A stretch of 64,000 nt of DNA from Dermatemys mawii (taxonomy: Eukaryota > Chordata > Testudines > Dermatemydidae): the NCBI GenBank assembly GCA_007922305.1, contig ML677341.1, positions 69,210,911-69,274,910 on the forward strand. The letters are read 5' to 3'. This document shows, in pieces, positions 1 to 12,105 of the stretch. Numbering within the stretch: position 1 is the stretch's first letter; the number at the start of each line of letters is the position of its first letter. Position numbers and translations under genes: made by a program. The notes under the pieces are model-generated. The model worked only from the letters and a program-made list of their open reading frames with translations. It did not search any database and was not told the DNA's origin.

Positions 1-1649
1 AGTCAAACAGAAGATTGTGGCAGATCTGAAGTCAACTGTTATTCTGAATTACACACCTGACATCAGACATATGGAATAAATGCCTTTAATGGTGCATTGA
101 TGATACTAAGGAGATGCTATAACAAATGTGCTTCTTAAAAAGTTGGAAGATACGGGAATTGAGATAGCTGACATGAGAGGTCAAGGCTACGATAATGGCA
201 TCAGCATGAGAGGAAAGAACAAAGGAGTGCAGACATGGATCTGAGAGTTAAACCTTCAAGCTTTTTCTTTCCCATGCAGTTCTCATTCATTGATCTTGGT
301 GGTCAGTGATGCAGCCTCAGCTTCTAGTGAGGCAGCTGAATTTTTTAATGTAATTCAAAGCATCTATGTATTTTTCTCTGCATTAACTCACTGATGGCAA
401 ATTTTGAAGCAACATCTGGGAACATCCTCTCTGACACTGAAATCACTGAGTGTCACACAACGGGAAAGTCAAGTGGAGGCAATAAAGCCTATCAACCACC
501 AAATTGGGATGACAGATGATGCCATAGTTGCCATTGTGGACCATAATGCTATGACAGGAACTGTCTGTGGGAGAACAGTGGCAGAGGGAAATGGAATCAC
601 CAGAAACATACATAACTTCAAATTTCTGTGTAGCTTAGTATTGTGGCATGACATTCTGTTTGAAATAAACGTTGTAAGCAAGAGACTCCAAGGTGTTGAC
701 TTTGATATATCTGGAGCAATGGAACAACTGGCCAAAACAAAGTCATACCTATAGTCTTACTGGTCAGATGTGGGATTTCAAAACGTTCTGAAGAGTTCAC
801 AGAAGTTGACAGAGGAACTTCACATTGAAGCTATTTTCTCACCCATTCAGGAATCAAGAGTCACCAAGGAAGACGACATTTTGATTATGAGGCAAAGAAT
901 GTTCTCATGTTCTTATGGGATTATAAGAAAGGCCATTTTGGGTCAGACCAAAGGTCCATCTAGCCCAGTATGCTGTCTACCGACAGTGGCCAATGCCAGG
1001 TGCCCTGGAATGAGTGAACCTAACAGGTAATGATCAAGTGATCTCTCCTGCATCCATCAGCCCCCTCTGACAAACAGAGGCTAGGGACATAAGAGACTTC
1101 AAACAACAATTCAAAGTTGAATTCTTTAACCAGGTACTAGATTGTACAATAGTCAGTTGAAGAACATTTCATGCAGCTCAAGGAACACAAGTATAATAGT
1201 TGTATGATATTCCAAAACTCCTCACTATACCTGAAGACCTACACCAGCAATGCAGGACACTAGAGACAGTGTTGACACATGATGACATGTGAGATATCGA
1301 TGTGAGTGACTTAGGTGATGAACTGAAAGCCCTTTCAAGATACATTTCAGCAGGATCAACTTCAAAGGCTGATTTGGAACATATGTGCACAAATAAGATG
1401 ACCACCCTCTTTCCAAATGCTTTTGTTGCTCTGAGCATACTTCTAACATTTCCTGTAACAGTTGCCAGTGGAGAATGCAGCTTCTCCAAGCTGAAGTTAA
1501 TAAAAACACATCTACGCTCCACACTGACACAGGAGAGGCTGGTCAGCCTTGCAACCATCTCAACAGAGCACGAGCTGGCCCAGACTGTGGACCTTCAGGA
1601 AGCAGTTCAAATCTTTGCAACCAAGAAGACACGGAAAGCACTGCTTTGA
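1..1649 (+). pseudogene. hAT transposase pseudogene (ZMYM1-like, DUF4371 plus hAT C-terminal dimerisation region)
   Basis: Read piecewise on the plus strand, the translation shows the motif MRGQGYDNGISMRGKNKGVQ near 170-230, then PCSSHSLILVVSDAAS near 272-317. These are landmarks of the DUF4371 / ZMYM1-like class of hAT transposases. At 1302-1649 an open stretch carries FPNAFVALSILLTFPVTVAS, then SGECSFSKLK, the hAT family C-terminal dimerisation block, ending at a natural stop. The 5' end lies outside the window. Stops occur near 76, 241 and 390, frames shift repeatedly, and a CR1 fragment interrupts the gene at about 897-1092, so it cannot make a protein. The family moves DNA by cut-and-paste with 8-bp target duplications. 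A domesticated ZMYM1-type gene is unlikely given the damage. Confidence 0.85.
897..1092 (-). mobile_element. CR1 LINE 3'-end fragment inside the hAT pseudogene
   Basis: The plus strand reads GGTCAGACCAAAGGTCCATC, TAGCCCAGTATGCTGTC and CAAACAGAGGCTAGGGACAT. This is the reverse complement of the CR1 3' tail also seen on the plus strand at 5712-5923. The hAT coding sequence resumes straight after. The edge near 897 is uncertain. Confidence 0.8.
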
Positions 1650-1941
1650 TTATTCAAACAGATAAAATGCCAGTGTTTACTATGCAGACAAGAAAAGTTA
1701 CATTTGCTCTTCAGGCATTTGAAAGTTAAGTGTTACTTAAAATTTTTGAACAAGGCATTTTATTTGTTAGTTGTTAGTTCTCCTTTATTGGGGTAGGTAG
1801 CAGAGCAGTACCATGAGAGGAGTAGAACAGGAAGAAGGCAGAATTGAGACTTTTGAAAGGGTTGGCCCAAGAGAGGGGCATGGGGGCGTCATTTGAACTC
1901 CCCACCTCAGGTGCCAAATGTTGTGGGCCAGTCCTGCTAGA
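1650..1941 (+). mobile_element. Probable 3' non-coding end of the same hAT element
   Basis: Sequence after the transposase stop runs to GTGGGCCAGTCCTGC near 1927-1941, which resembles a decayed hAT end of the CAG/CTG type. The 5' terminus is outside the window, so the boundary and target duplication cannot be confirmed. Confidence 0.4.
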
Positions 1942-4900
1942 AGAGAAAAGTGCTCTAAGTCTGACCCTTTAGCTACAAGAGTAACTCTTCTCCTTGGGCT
2001 TCTCAGGAATTTGTCCTTTCTTGCATTTTTATTGGCATTGCTCAAATAATCTCTAAAAACTTTCTAGCTAGAACAGGGAGTTTTAGAAAAATGACTCTTG
2101 ATCTTTGAGTCACTTCCCCAGGCTTTTAACCAGAATTTCCTTCTTGTAAGACTCCAATAAAGGAGAATATAGGATGGAAAACAGGTAATATCACTTACAA
2201 AATCATACATGGAAAAAAAGATGATTCAAAACACTTTTATACTTGTTTATCCTAAAGTTTGAATGTGAGTGAAGATAAAATCTTTCAAATTCAGAATAAG
2301 GAAGTTCTTATTGAGACTGCAACAGACATGGATTCACCAAAAAAATCACAGAGTCACTTTTGAGATTATACTCCATGATTAACTGTTTTCTTGATTATCT
2401 GAGCAATAGAAGTATCTACCTTAAGGAAAGTGGAATATTATTCTATGATATCTTTTTATATTTTATAACAGCTTTTGCCAAGTGTTGCAGGTAGCTATTT
2501 TTTGCTAGTGCTGAGACCATTCCCAGGCCACAATTTGGAAAACCAAGTGTTATCTTTGAGATTTTTATTTAAAAGGCCCAATAGAGGATTCCTTACGGTA
2601 ATTCTTTATATATGTTTTTGGTAATATTTTCTATTAAACTGAGATTTGTCTTCCTAAACAGTCTTGTTGTACTGTCAAAATCAAAACCTGATGGGAAAGA
2701 GCATGAAAATGAAGCACAAGAGATGGGTTATGCACTTATACAGAAAAAATAGGGTATATGTTTCATAACTAGTTTATTAGATTTCTTAGAGGCTGTAATA
2801 TGTTCACTTTTAGCTTTGCATTTGTGAACAGTAGACAAGGTCTGAAAAATAATAAACTTTAGAAGGGACAGCAAAGGGGGATTCTAATCCTAGAATTAAT
2901 AGTAAAAGGGACAACCTCAGTTAAAGCAATGGAGATCTATTGAGATAGTCCAGTGTTCCAGGTCTGAGATGCATGAGGGAATTAGCAGGTAAAATATGTG
3001 AATGAAAATCACAGGTGCCAGATCCAGAAATTGTAATGGAGAGGCCTGGATAAATTAACAAGCAGAGCTAGGTAACATTTTTCAGTGAATAGTTAGTTTG
3101 CCAAAATATATGGATTTGGTCAACTGAAACTGTTTGTGAATCTAGACAAAGTAAATAAAGTTGGGTTGAAAATTGTGGTTGTGGTATGGGAAACATTTAA
3201 TTTCAATATTTTCTAAATTTAACATTTCAACTTGTCATTTGGAAATTAGTTTACATTTCAAATTTTGTCAAGATTTAACTATAAGACACAAAAAAGGTTA
3301 ACAATGCCCCAAAAATGAAAGATTTGAGATGTAGGAATGAAGTAAAACATTTCATTTGACCCGACAACAATTTTTTTTGTTTCTTTAAATCAGCAAGAAA
3401 AAACTAAAAATTGTTATTTCAAGTTGACCAGGAGTGATTTTTTTTTCTTTCAGATTTTGGTTGGGTTTTTTTTGGTTTGGTCTCTGAATGGAAAGCTCAC
3501 TCACACCACTCTATTAGAGAGCACAAACACTGAATCAGGCAGTCTGGTGTGAAGGTTTTACAGAGATATCATGAACAAATCAATCTCTGCCTTGAAAAAT
3601 ATTAGCAACATTTTGTTCAATCATGATGTGGAAGATTTTTTGCTATTGTGGAGAATTGGTCAAAGTGTTCTGATTTACAACAGAACCATTGGCTGAAGAA
3701 GGCAGTTTGCTTAAGGTCTGCTGCAGGTGTTTCACAGAGCTGCTTTCATGCTTTACATATATGAATGCAACCCAGCACGATAGCTGCTACCTTGAGATTG
3801 GTGGATACACCATGACTGAGAGTGCTATTTTAATTCACTGTTTCAATGATGATTACAGGCTTCTCAGAGTGTTTCTTGTAATTGCAGTCATTCATCCCTC
3901 TTTCTTCCCTTTCACAAGTCACTCAGATGCTGTCTAATGTGACCTTTCTACTCTTGTTTCATCTTGCTTTTTGGAAGCACATTTTAAAAATGTATCGGGT
4001 GCTTCATAACAAATTTGACCTATCTTGTGACTACATGGGACAGGTAGTGTTGCTCTTAGTATCTATAAGAGTTTATCTCCAGTAGTACTGTGAAAACAAC
4101 TGCACAGTCATTTAATTCTGCCTCAAGTCAGTCTTGACATGTTTTTTAGTTTGCTTTAATAAAGGGAGGAAGATGGGCTCTTAGGTTTGTTCTTTCTGAT
4201 TTCCAGAAGGATGGGAACTTTTGTCAACACTTTTTATTATTCAAGGGTCTTTTAGGGATACTAGATTTTGGTTTATCTACTCATTGAAGAATAGCTTTTA
4301 TATTTGTTTTATATTCCTAAGTTTTTTATGTTGATAGATAATAATCTTTGGCAATTGTCTGAGGTGATGAGACTCAAATGAAAAACATGTTTTCAGTTGG
4401 TGGTATTTAGCTTTATTATTACAATTCTACTTAGTAACATCAGAGAAAGATGCTCACACGCTAGTGATCCCAGAGGGCCTCAGGTAAGCCAACAACATCT
4501 TTTCATAAAAGCTATGTTAAAGAGGCTTACCCAAAATTCAAATGGAGGGCTGTGTGTATCTTCTGTTCTTTATAGAAAGTATAGCAGAGGTGATGGATCA
4601 TTAACATCTACGTATCTGAGGGTTCTCATTCTGCTATGATCCAACAGGTGGCAGTGCTTCCAGGAATTTCTAGAGATTTTCCTTTAGGGGTCTTATATTA
4701 GGTATGGTTGTCCCTCTGCCTGAAAAAAAGGCAGAAGAACAAGCCATCATAAAACATAAGGGATTTCTTAGTGTTTACTTTCATGAAATTAATTTGTATA
4801 GGAGAAAATGGGAATTTTCTTTTTAGCTGTCAAATGGGATTGCTATCTGAAGAATTTTTTTAGCAAATATGTATAGATGCAATATCTCTAAAATCAAAGT

Positions 4901-5711
4901 GCACTTTTTAAGTGCATCCCCCATACACTCTAGAAATCAATTTGTTTATAGGGATTGTCTTTATAGTTTTGCATACAGTTGCCAGAAACAGCATCCACTA
5001 GCTTCAGAAATTAAAACCCACACTGAAGATATATGAGCAGAAGAAGGGCAGTCTGTGATGGAATTAATGGCCCATATTCTGCCCTCAATTATAGTTCTGT
5101 AATTCCAGAATGAAGTCGATAGCTACTTTGGAATAAAATCAGTGTAAGAAATGGCAGAATTTGGCTACATCTGTTTAAAACTTTTAACCTTTTAGTTAAT
5201 CTGCATCTTAGAATATAAGTGTTAATGATAATGGAATGTAAATTATACCAATTTTGGTATATCTGATTGAATAAAAGGTGTTACTTAATATATTACTATT
5301 TTACCATACAAGATTCTTGCTGGCTCAGAAATGCCAACATAAAAAGAAATACTTCTAAAATATAACTGGCAGTTTATACGTATCAAGAAATGGTTCTTAC
5401 CCTGCTGCATTGAGCAAAATAAACAAAGCATTCTTCCAAAACAACAATGTTTATTAGGTACTTTTTACTTAATTTATTAAAGCTTGCTGTAAAAAATATC
5501 ATTGCCTCTGATTAGATTGGCACAAGCATTTATCTCTAGCTACTATCGGGAGTGGCCAAAATGAAAATCTGGATCATTATGCTATCTTCTTATGTTCATA
5601 GTCTCCAATCCAGCAAATCAGTTAAGCTTTGAGTAGTTCCACTCAAGTCTATTTAATAAGTAGAACTACTCATGTTTAAAGATAAACAGGTTCTTAAGTG
5701 CTTTTAAGGTC
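1942..5711. other. Intronic AT-rich sequence without recognised gene
   Basis: Only short chance reading frames (up to about 82 codons) without family motifs. One possible remnant of an inverted short dispersed repeat lies near 5075-5165 (ATTCTGCCCTCAATTATAG against GGCAGAATTTGGC). I see no other structure. Confidence 0.5.
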
Positions 5712-5923
5712 CATCAATGGCTACTAGCCAGGATGGGGAGGGATGGTATCCCTAGCCTCTGTTTGCTGGAAGCAGGGAACGGGTGACAGGGATAGATCTC
5801 TTGATGATTACCTGGTCTATTCATTCCCTCTGAAGCAGCTGGCATTGGCCACTGTCAGAAGACAGCATCCTGGGCTAGATGGACCTTTGGTCTGATTCAG
5901 TAAGGCCATTCTCATGTTCTTTT
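5712..5923 (+). mobile_element. CR1 LINE 3' end
   Basis: It begins CCATCAATGGCTACTAGCCA and contains GGGCTAGATGGACCTTTGGT near the end. It stops in ATTCTCATGTTCTTTT, a decayed TTCTTATG-type CR1 terminus. It is 5' truncated, as is usual for CR1. Confidence 0.85.
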
Positions 5924-6441
5924 CTGGGGGATAGGGCCCTAATGGAGATTGGGAAAATATTCTGTAATGATCAGTATTTTTACATACATGGCTCTTTTCA
6001 TACCAGGTGCATCATGGTGGGGAGCACAATCACCTATTTCTATCTTTGCTCCACATTATTAGGGGTAGAGGCAGGTTAACTAAAATGTAATTGTTTCATG
6101 TCAAGTGGTACTGTGGGGTCATGGGCAAGCAGCCAAAAAGTCATCAGCCTGAGGCAATCTGTTGTATCAGCAAAACAGAGAAGCAGACTTTACATAGTAG
6201 TGGCCCAGAACTTAAATTTAATCACTGTATGTAGTTACATATCAAAAATATTATCTTTGAATTAATTGTGGCCCTATAGGACAAGGAATAATGATAGCTG
6301 TCTTAATTTTATCCTACAGTCAGTCTTAGAGTTCTTGTACTTTGCTAATAAAGGGCACAGAAGGGAGGGGGTGGATTCTGATTGGTTTAGTTGTTTTGTT
6401 TTCCATTAATGTTTGTTTTTATTATCACATGATAGATAAAC

Positions 6442-6442
<1 letters not shown>

Positions 6443-6488
<46 letters not shown>

Positions 6489-6498
6489 NNNNNNNNNN

Positions 6499-6550
<52 letters not shown>
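6443..6550. repeat. (GATA)n microsatellite containing an assembly gap
   Basis: Uninterrupted GATA units run on both sides of ten N at 6489-6498. The true length is unknown because the gap sits inside the repeat and the round number of N suggests a placeholder. Confidence 0.97.
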
Positions 6551-6742
6551 TAGACAAGAACTTGTATATGTTAAGTTGGAAATGGGATGCTCATCTTTTA
6601 GCGCTTTAGCCCTTGATCATGTAGACAATTAATTCACGAATGGACATATATATTGTTTAGAATTTGCAAGTGATTGTTACTGGTAAAATGTGCTACTAAC
6701 AAGGTTAGCAGCAGTATCAGTCAGGAAAGTTTGAAGCCAGTC

Positions 6743-7270
6743 TGTGGCAGGGCAAGGGTAAAAACCCTGTGAATGCCCTGCCCCTGCAGGCTAAACCCTG
6801 CTTTCCGACAGCAGGGCTGCGGCAGAGGCTGGGAGCAGCCTGCAAGGTGCCCAGCTGCGAGCCCTAATGAGGGCTAGCTGAGAGCACTAAGCTGGGCTAA
6901 AAGGGACAGCTGAGGCTTGGAGCGGAGAAAGCTAGAAAAGCCCTGGGCCCTACTCCATCAGGAGAGGCAAGTCAGGAGGGAGACAGGAGGCGGCGGCGGC
7001 TGCTGCTGCTGCTGCTCCTCCTCCTCCTCCTCCTCTGTCTCCTCACAGTGGGCAAGATGCCTCAGGGGCCTGGAGACCCTGGAAGCAGGGCAGTGAGGGT
7101 AACAGTTGAGGATGTGGGGAGCATTTTGCTTGCACCAGAATCACTAGACCGGCAGTGTAAATAAAGGACACTTGGATAACACCAGAAAAGGGTGTGGAGA
7201 CCTTCATTTTGAGAAACCAGAACACAGGGCACAGGGGGAAGCTAGAGAACCCTGTGCGGACCCTGTGACA
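6743..7270 (+). mobile_element. Solo LTR, Ty3/Gypsy-type, with 5-bp target duplication
   Basis: The block starts TGTGGCAGGGCAAGG and ends GACCCTGTGACA. The 5 bases CAGTC occur immediately before (6738-6742) and after (7271-7275), as expected for integrase-made target duplications. An AATAAA lies at 7160-7165 on the plus strand. There is no internal region, so it is a solo LTR left by recombination between two LTRs. Its TGTG...CACA-like ends and GC-rich composition match the other Gypsy LTRs in the window. Confidence 0.85.
6987..7036. repeat. Compound trinucleotide tract CGG-CTG-CTC inside the LTR
   Basis: About four CGG units pass directly into about five CTG and then about seven CTC units. 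It lies in the middle of the solo LTR. Confidence 0.95.
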
Positions 7271-7275
7271 CAGTC

Positions 7276-10098
7276 TATAAACTCATTTGGAAAAAAATCA
7301 GAATTATTTGAACTGAATTTCTCTGCTCACCTGAAAAGTCTACATATACCCTGTCTTCCCTAGTGCTCTAAGGTTTGTTTTATCAAGTGGTATCTGAGAC
7401 AAGACTACAAAGGAGATGCCTTTCACGTGGCAATAGCAGATAAATATCTAATTTAGCAACAAAATGAATCAAGGGAAACATCTGCTTTGCCTGTAATCTA
7501 CTAGATGTTACAAAATTATAGCCATGCAAATTATTTTTTCTGTACATCTTTTCCATTAACTGTAGTCTGTTGGGATTAGTGTGTGATTTTCTTACTAACA
7601 ACATTACATTTGCCTAATTAACAATGAAGCTTAATTTTTAAAAGTCCATACATGTTTAAGCTATTTGCTTTACAAAATTCTATGAAGGCTTCCTGAAAAG
7701 TGATATTAAATAGATAAATAAAAAATCAAGGCTAGATCCTTTGCTGGTGTAAATCAGTGTAGTGCCACTGAAGTCAGTAAAATTTCTAGTGCAGAAAGAA
7801 TATTTACTAACAGCTAAACACTTTGGGCTAGTATGTAAAGTTGGCTACACACATGCTCAGAGGCGCAAGGGGGACTTAGACCTGCACTTAACCCCAGAAC
7901 AAGCTATCTAGTGCTCACAAATTATCTCCTCTATTTCAAAGGTCCATAGATTTCAGGATCTAAGTGATCTCATTTCCCAGTTAGAGAAAATGAGGTCATC
8001 TCTACCCTAGCAGCTCAGAGAAACCTCCGGGTGAGCTTGCCCAAGGAAATCTGAGTTGATCAATGGGTCATAACTAGATCTCATAGAATAGCTCAACATT
8101 TCCATTAAGATTTGCTTGAACAACATGCTGAATCTACTTTGGCTGGGTTTTCAGTCCTTTGTGTTTATTTTCTGTACATATTAGAGTGAATGAGATTAAT
8201 AGAGGATTGTTCGCAGAAAAAGATCATTTTAAGCATTTATTAGAGAATGTTGAAACAAAGCAAATTTTGAAATTGAAAACATGAATATTCACAATAGAAA
8301 TCTGATTTTATGAGTTTTTTTCAGCTAGTCCTGGAATAGAAAAATACTATTTCCAATTGTATGTATCTAAAACAGCTCAATATTTGAATTTTGAATACCT
8401 GCAATTGTGAACAATCTGTAGAACTAGAGTTATTCAGAGAAATTATTCCATGAAATATTTCAAATAGTGAACACATCTGATAAAATAGAAAGATTCTCCT
8501 GATTAATTCACAAACAGAAACTGAGGTAAAATTAATTTAATACATTATTCACTAGGATTATTTGCAAAGCTTTAGTCACAGTCACCACCAGAGTGCTAAT
8601 CTTGTGAGCTTTATTATCTAACAGTACATTACAGCAAAAGTAGTTTCATTCAGAACAGAAAATGCACATACATTTCCTCAGATTCAGATTACTTATTATT
8701 TTTAGAGCTGTCTGAATGTTAATTGACCATTTTTGTCAATGTTTTCTTTTTTGTTGTGGTTGAATAATTCTGTTGCATTTGACCAGCTCTTTATTGTTGC
8801 CACTGGCAAAAAACATGCTGGATGACGTGCAGTACAAATAGAAACACACAATCCTGGCCCCAAAGAGTTTATTGTAAGAATATTTTTGTTGGGTTTCCAG
8901 CAACTGCTTATAAAAATATAAATGACAAGGTGATCATTTATAGACAATACGACCATTGTTGCCTACCCGAACAAACTTGGATAAAGCAGAAGCAGTAACA
9001 TATTTGTTTTGTCAGTGGGCAGAACAACTTGTCTTGGAAAGTTGTTCATTTAGCAAGAAGTCTTAATTTATAACCTACAAGACTGAGCAGAAGTGCTTCT
9101 GGAGATGGATCACTTAATTTCCAGTAAAGCTAACAAGCTTCTGGTGTTGGGCAGATGCTACAGATAGAAAGAAACTTGAGTGAGGCAGGCAGCCTCTATT
9201 CCGGGGAAGCGCTAGTTTCACTATAGTTTTTTCTCTCATTTTTTTCTCATTCCTCAAATTTAATTAATGAAAATGTGAAACCCTAAACTGCAGACTAATG
9301 TGATAGCTCCTTGTGAGGGAGTTGTAAATCCCACCATATACTTTGTCCCTCTCGAGAGAAAGCCTTGTGCACTATTTGTTTTAAGATATGCTCAGAAGGG
9401 AGGAGGAAACTTGTTTTTGGCAATGGGAGCTCAGTTTGGACTTTAGTACTCATAGGCAGAATTGCGCCTCTTCTTCATTTGCTGCCTCCATTAAGGAACT
9501 TTGGGAATGAAGCTCCTCCTTATTTCTGTGATGTATGTTGGGAGTTGCAAGTCAGTACACCTGGGTTGCAAGGCATTAAAAAAGAATATACATGAGCAGT
9601 TTGTACTTCAGTGCCTGGGTTTTTTCCACATTCATAGTTCAGGTAGGTGCCTCTGAAGATGGTCTGGGAGCAGCATTGCTATAGGAAAAGGAAGGAGCAC
9701 AATGCCAGGTAGTGGAAAGCTTTTTCAGAGAGAAGCAATATAGGACGGTTTAGAAAGAGAACAGGCAGGGCAGTGCAGTGGATCAATTTTTTTCCATGGA
9801 TGACATTTTATTCTCAAAATGAATAGTAAAACATGAAAGCTCACAACTCCTATGAAAGTAGGTGGTACCTTGTAATGCGGACACATCATTTTGCTATTTG
9901 AAATGAGCAGGAGCATAAAAATGTGCTCACAGATTGTGTCTCCTGGTTTACCTCTGATTTTGCTCCAGAGAAGGCAGAAAGGAGAATGTGACAGGACAAG
10001 CTGTCGGTGGGGAGTAAAGAAAGGGTCTCAGAAAAGAACAAATCAGTGCTCACTAACCGCTGCACTTTATATCCCTGTTCATGTTTTGTTAGGAGCCC
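7276..10098. other. Intronic sequence without recognised gene
   Basis: Short chance frames only. A decayed dispersed repeat (CTGGTGTAAATCAGTGTAG, then CACTGAAGTCAGT) lies near 7741-7785. No splice-flanked coding block was recognised. Confidence 0.5.
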
Positions 10099-11330
10099 TG
10101 TGATGGGCTGTTCACCCCACACCTGAAAGGAAGGGGTTAAAAGTAGCCTAGCGAGACTGTGCATGAAGCAGCCAATCAGGACCCAAGGGGATCACATAAA
10201 AGGGAGCTGCAGGGCCAGAGACAGTCAGTTGCTGCAGGGAGCCCAAGGAGAGACGATTATGTTCCTAGCAGGCTGCAGGAAGGCAGCACCTTGGATAGGG
10301 CAGTTGCTGGCTGGGACTGAGGGATCAAGAGGGGCTGGCTGCAACTTGCTGGCTGAAAGCCCTGAGAAGGCAAAGAAAGTGCTGTGACCGCAGGGGAGTG
10401 GCCCAGGAATTTGAAGCAGCAGAGTGGCGGTTAAAGAGGTGCAGCAGGAGGCTGCTATTCACAGGGTCTCTGGGCTGGGACTTGGAACAGCTTGAGGGCT
10501 GAGTCATGAAAAGGACGCTGCGGTTCCTGGGCTCAGATGGGTCTGCAGGCAGACAGGGCAGCAGAAGAAGACATCACCATAAAAGGCATGCCAACAGAGA
10601 GAGCTAATCCGAGACAACTAGCAGGAAGTGCCACTCTGGTAAGTGGACTTGGTCAAAGGCCCCAAGACTGTGAGTCTGAGAAAAGGGTGGATCAGCCCTT
10701 CCCTTTCCTCCAGTGACAGAAAACCTGGGTTACCCAGTTCCAGAGTTTGAAAGACAGGAAGCTAGCCCTGAAAACTTTATCCCTCTGTTATCTGAAAGGT
10801 GGATTCAGGGCCTGATTCAGAGAAGCCTGGCTCTGCAATTGTGAGGAAGGAGTATGCCATTTTAAGAGTGAGGGGAGAAGGTCGGGATGTCAGTCTTTTA
10901 ATGGCAAAGCACACTTGGATTGCTTGAAGGTCCTTAAAAAATAGACTCTGCCCAGGGCACCTGGAGGGAAGGAAGTGCGGAGGAAGGAAATTGTTGTTTG
11001 ACTGAGAATGATCCAGAAGAAGTAGAACCAGTGAAGAGAGCTTGTAGAAGCTTGGAGAAGTTCATTTTCCACATGGTTTTTGATCTCTAAGAAATGCTGT
11101 ATTGTGGATACTCTTAGGATATGTTAGGATATGTGCGGATTGGAGGATGGGTCAGTAGGTTAGTTATTCATGTATATTGTGGGCTAATAAACTGTTTGGA
11201 TTTAATGAAAATGACCTTTCACCTTTGTTCTTTATTTCACCACTTTTGTGGTGGGCAGAGGCATCCTGACTCGCTGCTCTGGTCCTGCAGCAGGAGGCCT
11301 GAGAGCGAATGCTGGAGTTAGGCAATGCTG
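10099..11330 (+). mobile_element. LTR-like element, right end uncertain
   Basis: It starts TGTGATGGGCTGTTCACC, has CCAATCAGG near 10170 and CATAAAAGG near 10195 (CCAAT and TATA-like spacing), and an AATAAA in GGGCTAATAAACTG near 11187. This order is that of an LTR promoter and poly(A) site. I could not find a matching target duplication at the right end, so the end is a guess. An unrelated GC-rich insertion is possible. Confidence 0.55.
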
Positions 11331-11516
11331 TTGGCAGGCTGTATCTGAGCTTTTTGGTACACAGATTTGATGTAAGTTTCAATCATCTGATGGTTGGCCA
11401 CAGAGTCTAAACTATAATTCAATTTTCATCCATCCCACTTTCTCCTCATGTTGCATCGATTTCTGCAGTCCCCATTTTTCTCTCTCTATTTGCAGTGCTA
11501 GCCTGGGTGCCATTAA

Positions 11517-11613
11517 ATTTACCACTTTGGGGTGGGAAAAGGTTCAGCCTTGGATCTTACATATACTCATCCCTCAGGGACCAAATATTAAATAAGAACT
11601 GGTAGATACTGAT
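11517..11613 (+). repeat. Diverged direct repeat, copy 1
   Basis: It shares GGTTCAGCCT, the block C/TCTTACATA followed by CTCAT, GGGACCA and the TGGTAGA end, in the same order, with 12014-12105 about 500 bp downstream. Not assigned to a known family. Confidence 0.6.
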
Positions 11614-12013
11614 CTCAACAGGCAACCAGAGAGCGTCATCCTCCTCCTCTCCTTGCTTATTCCTCTTCCTCTCTCCCTTGCTCCAGAGCCTTTAGGAAAT
11701 CAGATGGCCTCCTTGGCCCCTTATGTAAAATGAAGAAGACGCCATCTTCCAGTCTTCTGTTCTTTTTATGAAGCTTGCCACGCTGTTCTGCAGCTGATCC
11801 TCATTTTGGCCTCTTTTTACTGGTGTGTGGCCTTCACTGTCTTGTGCTGTCTTCTCCCTTCTGGCAGCAGCATCTGGAACAGAAATGAAAAGCATGAAGG
11901 ATATTCAATGCAGTGCATTTCCTGACTATGTTTCAGATATGAAACACATGAAAGATATATGGGTACAGGAGCTTTACTGATTTACCTCATCTGAAGAACT
12001 GGCTCTTAATATT

Positions 12014-12105
12014 TATCACTTTTTTGGAGTGGGGTTCAGCCTAGGGTCTTACATACCCTCATTCCTATGGGACCAGATGTTAAATCAGATCACAGTGGTA
12101 GACAC
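12014..12105 (+). repeat. Diverged direct repeat, copy 2
   Basis: Second copy of the repeat at 11517-11613, in the same orientation. Either an old local duplication or two insertions of one short element. Confidence 0.6.
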
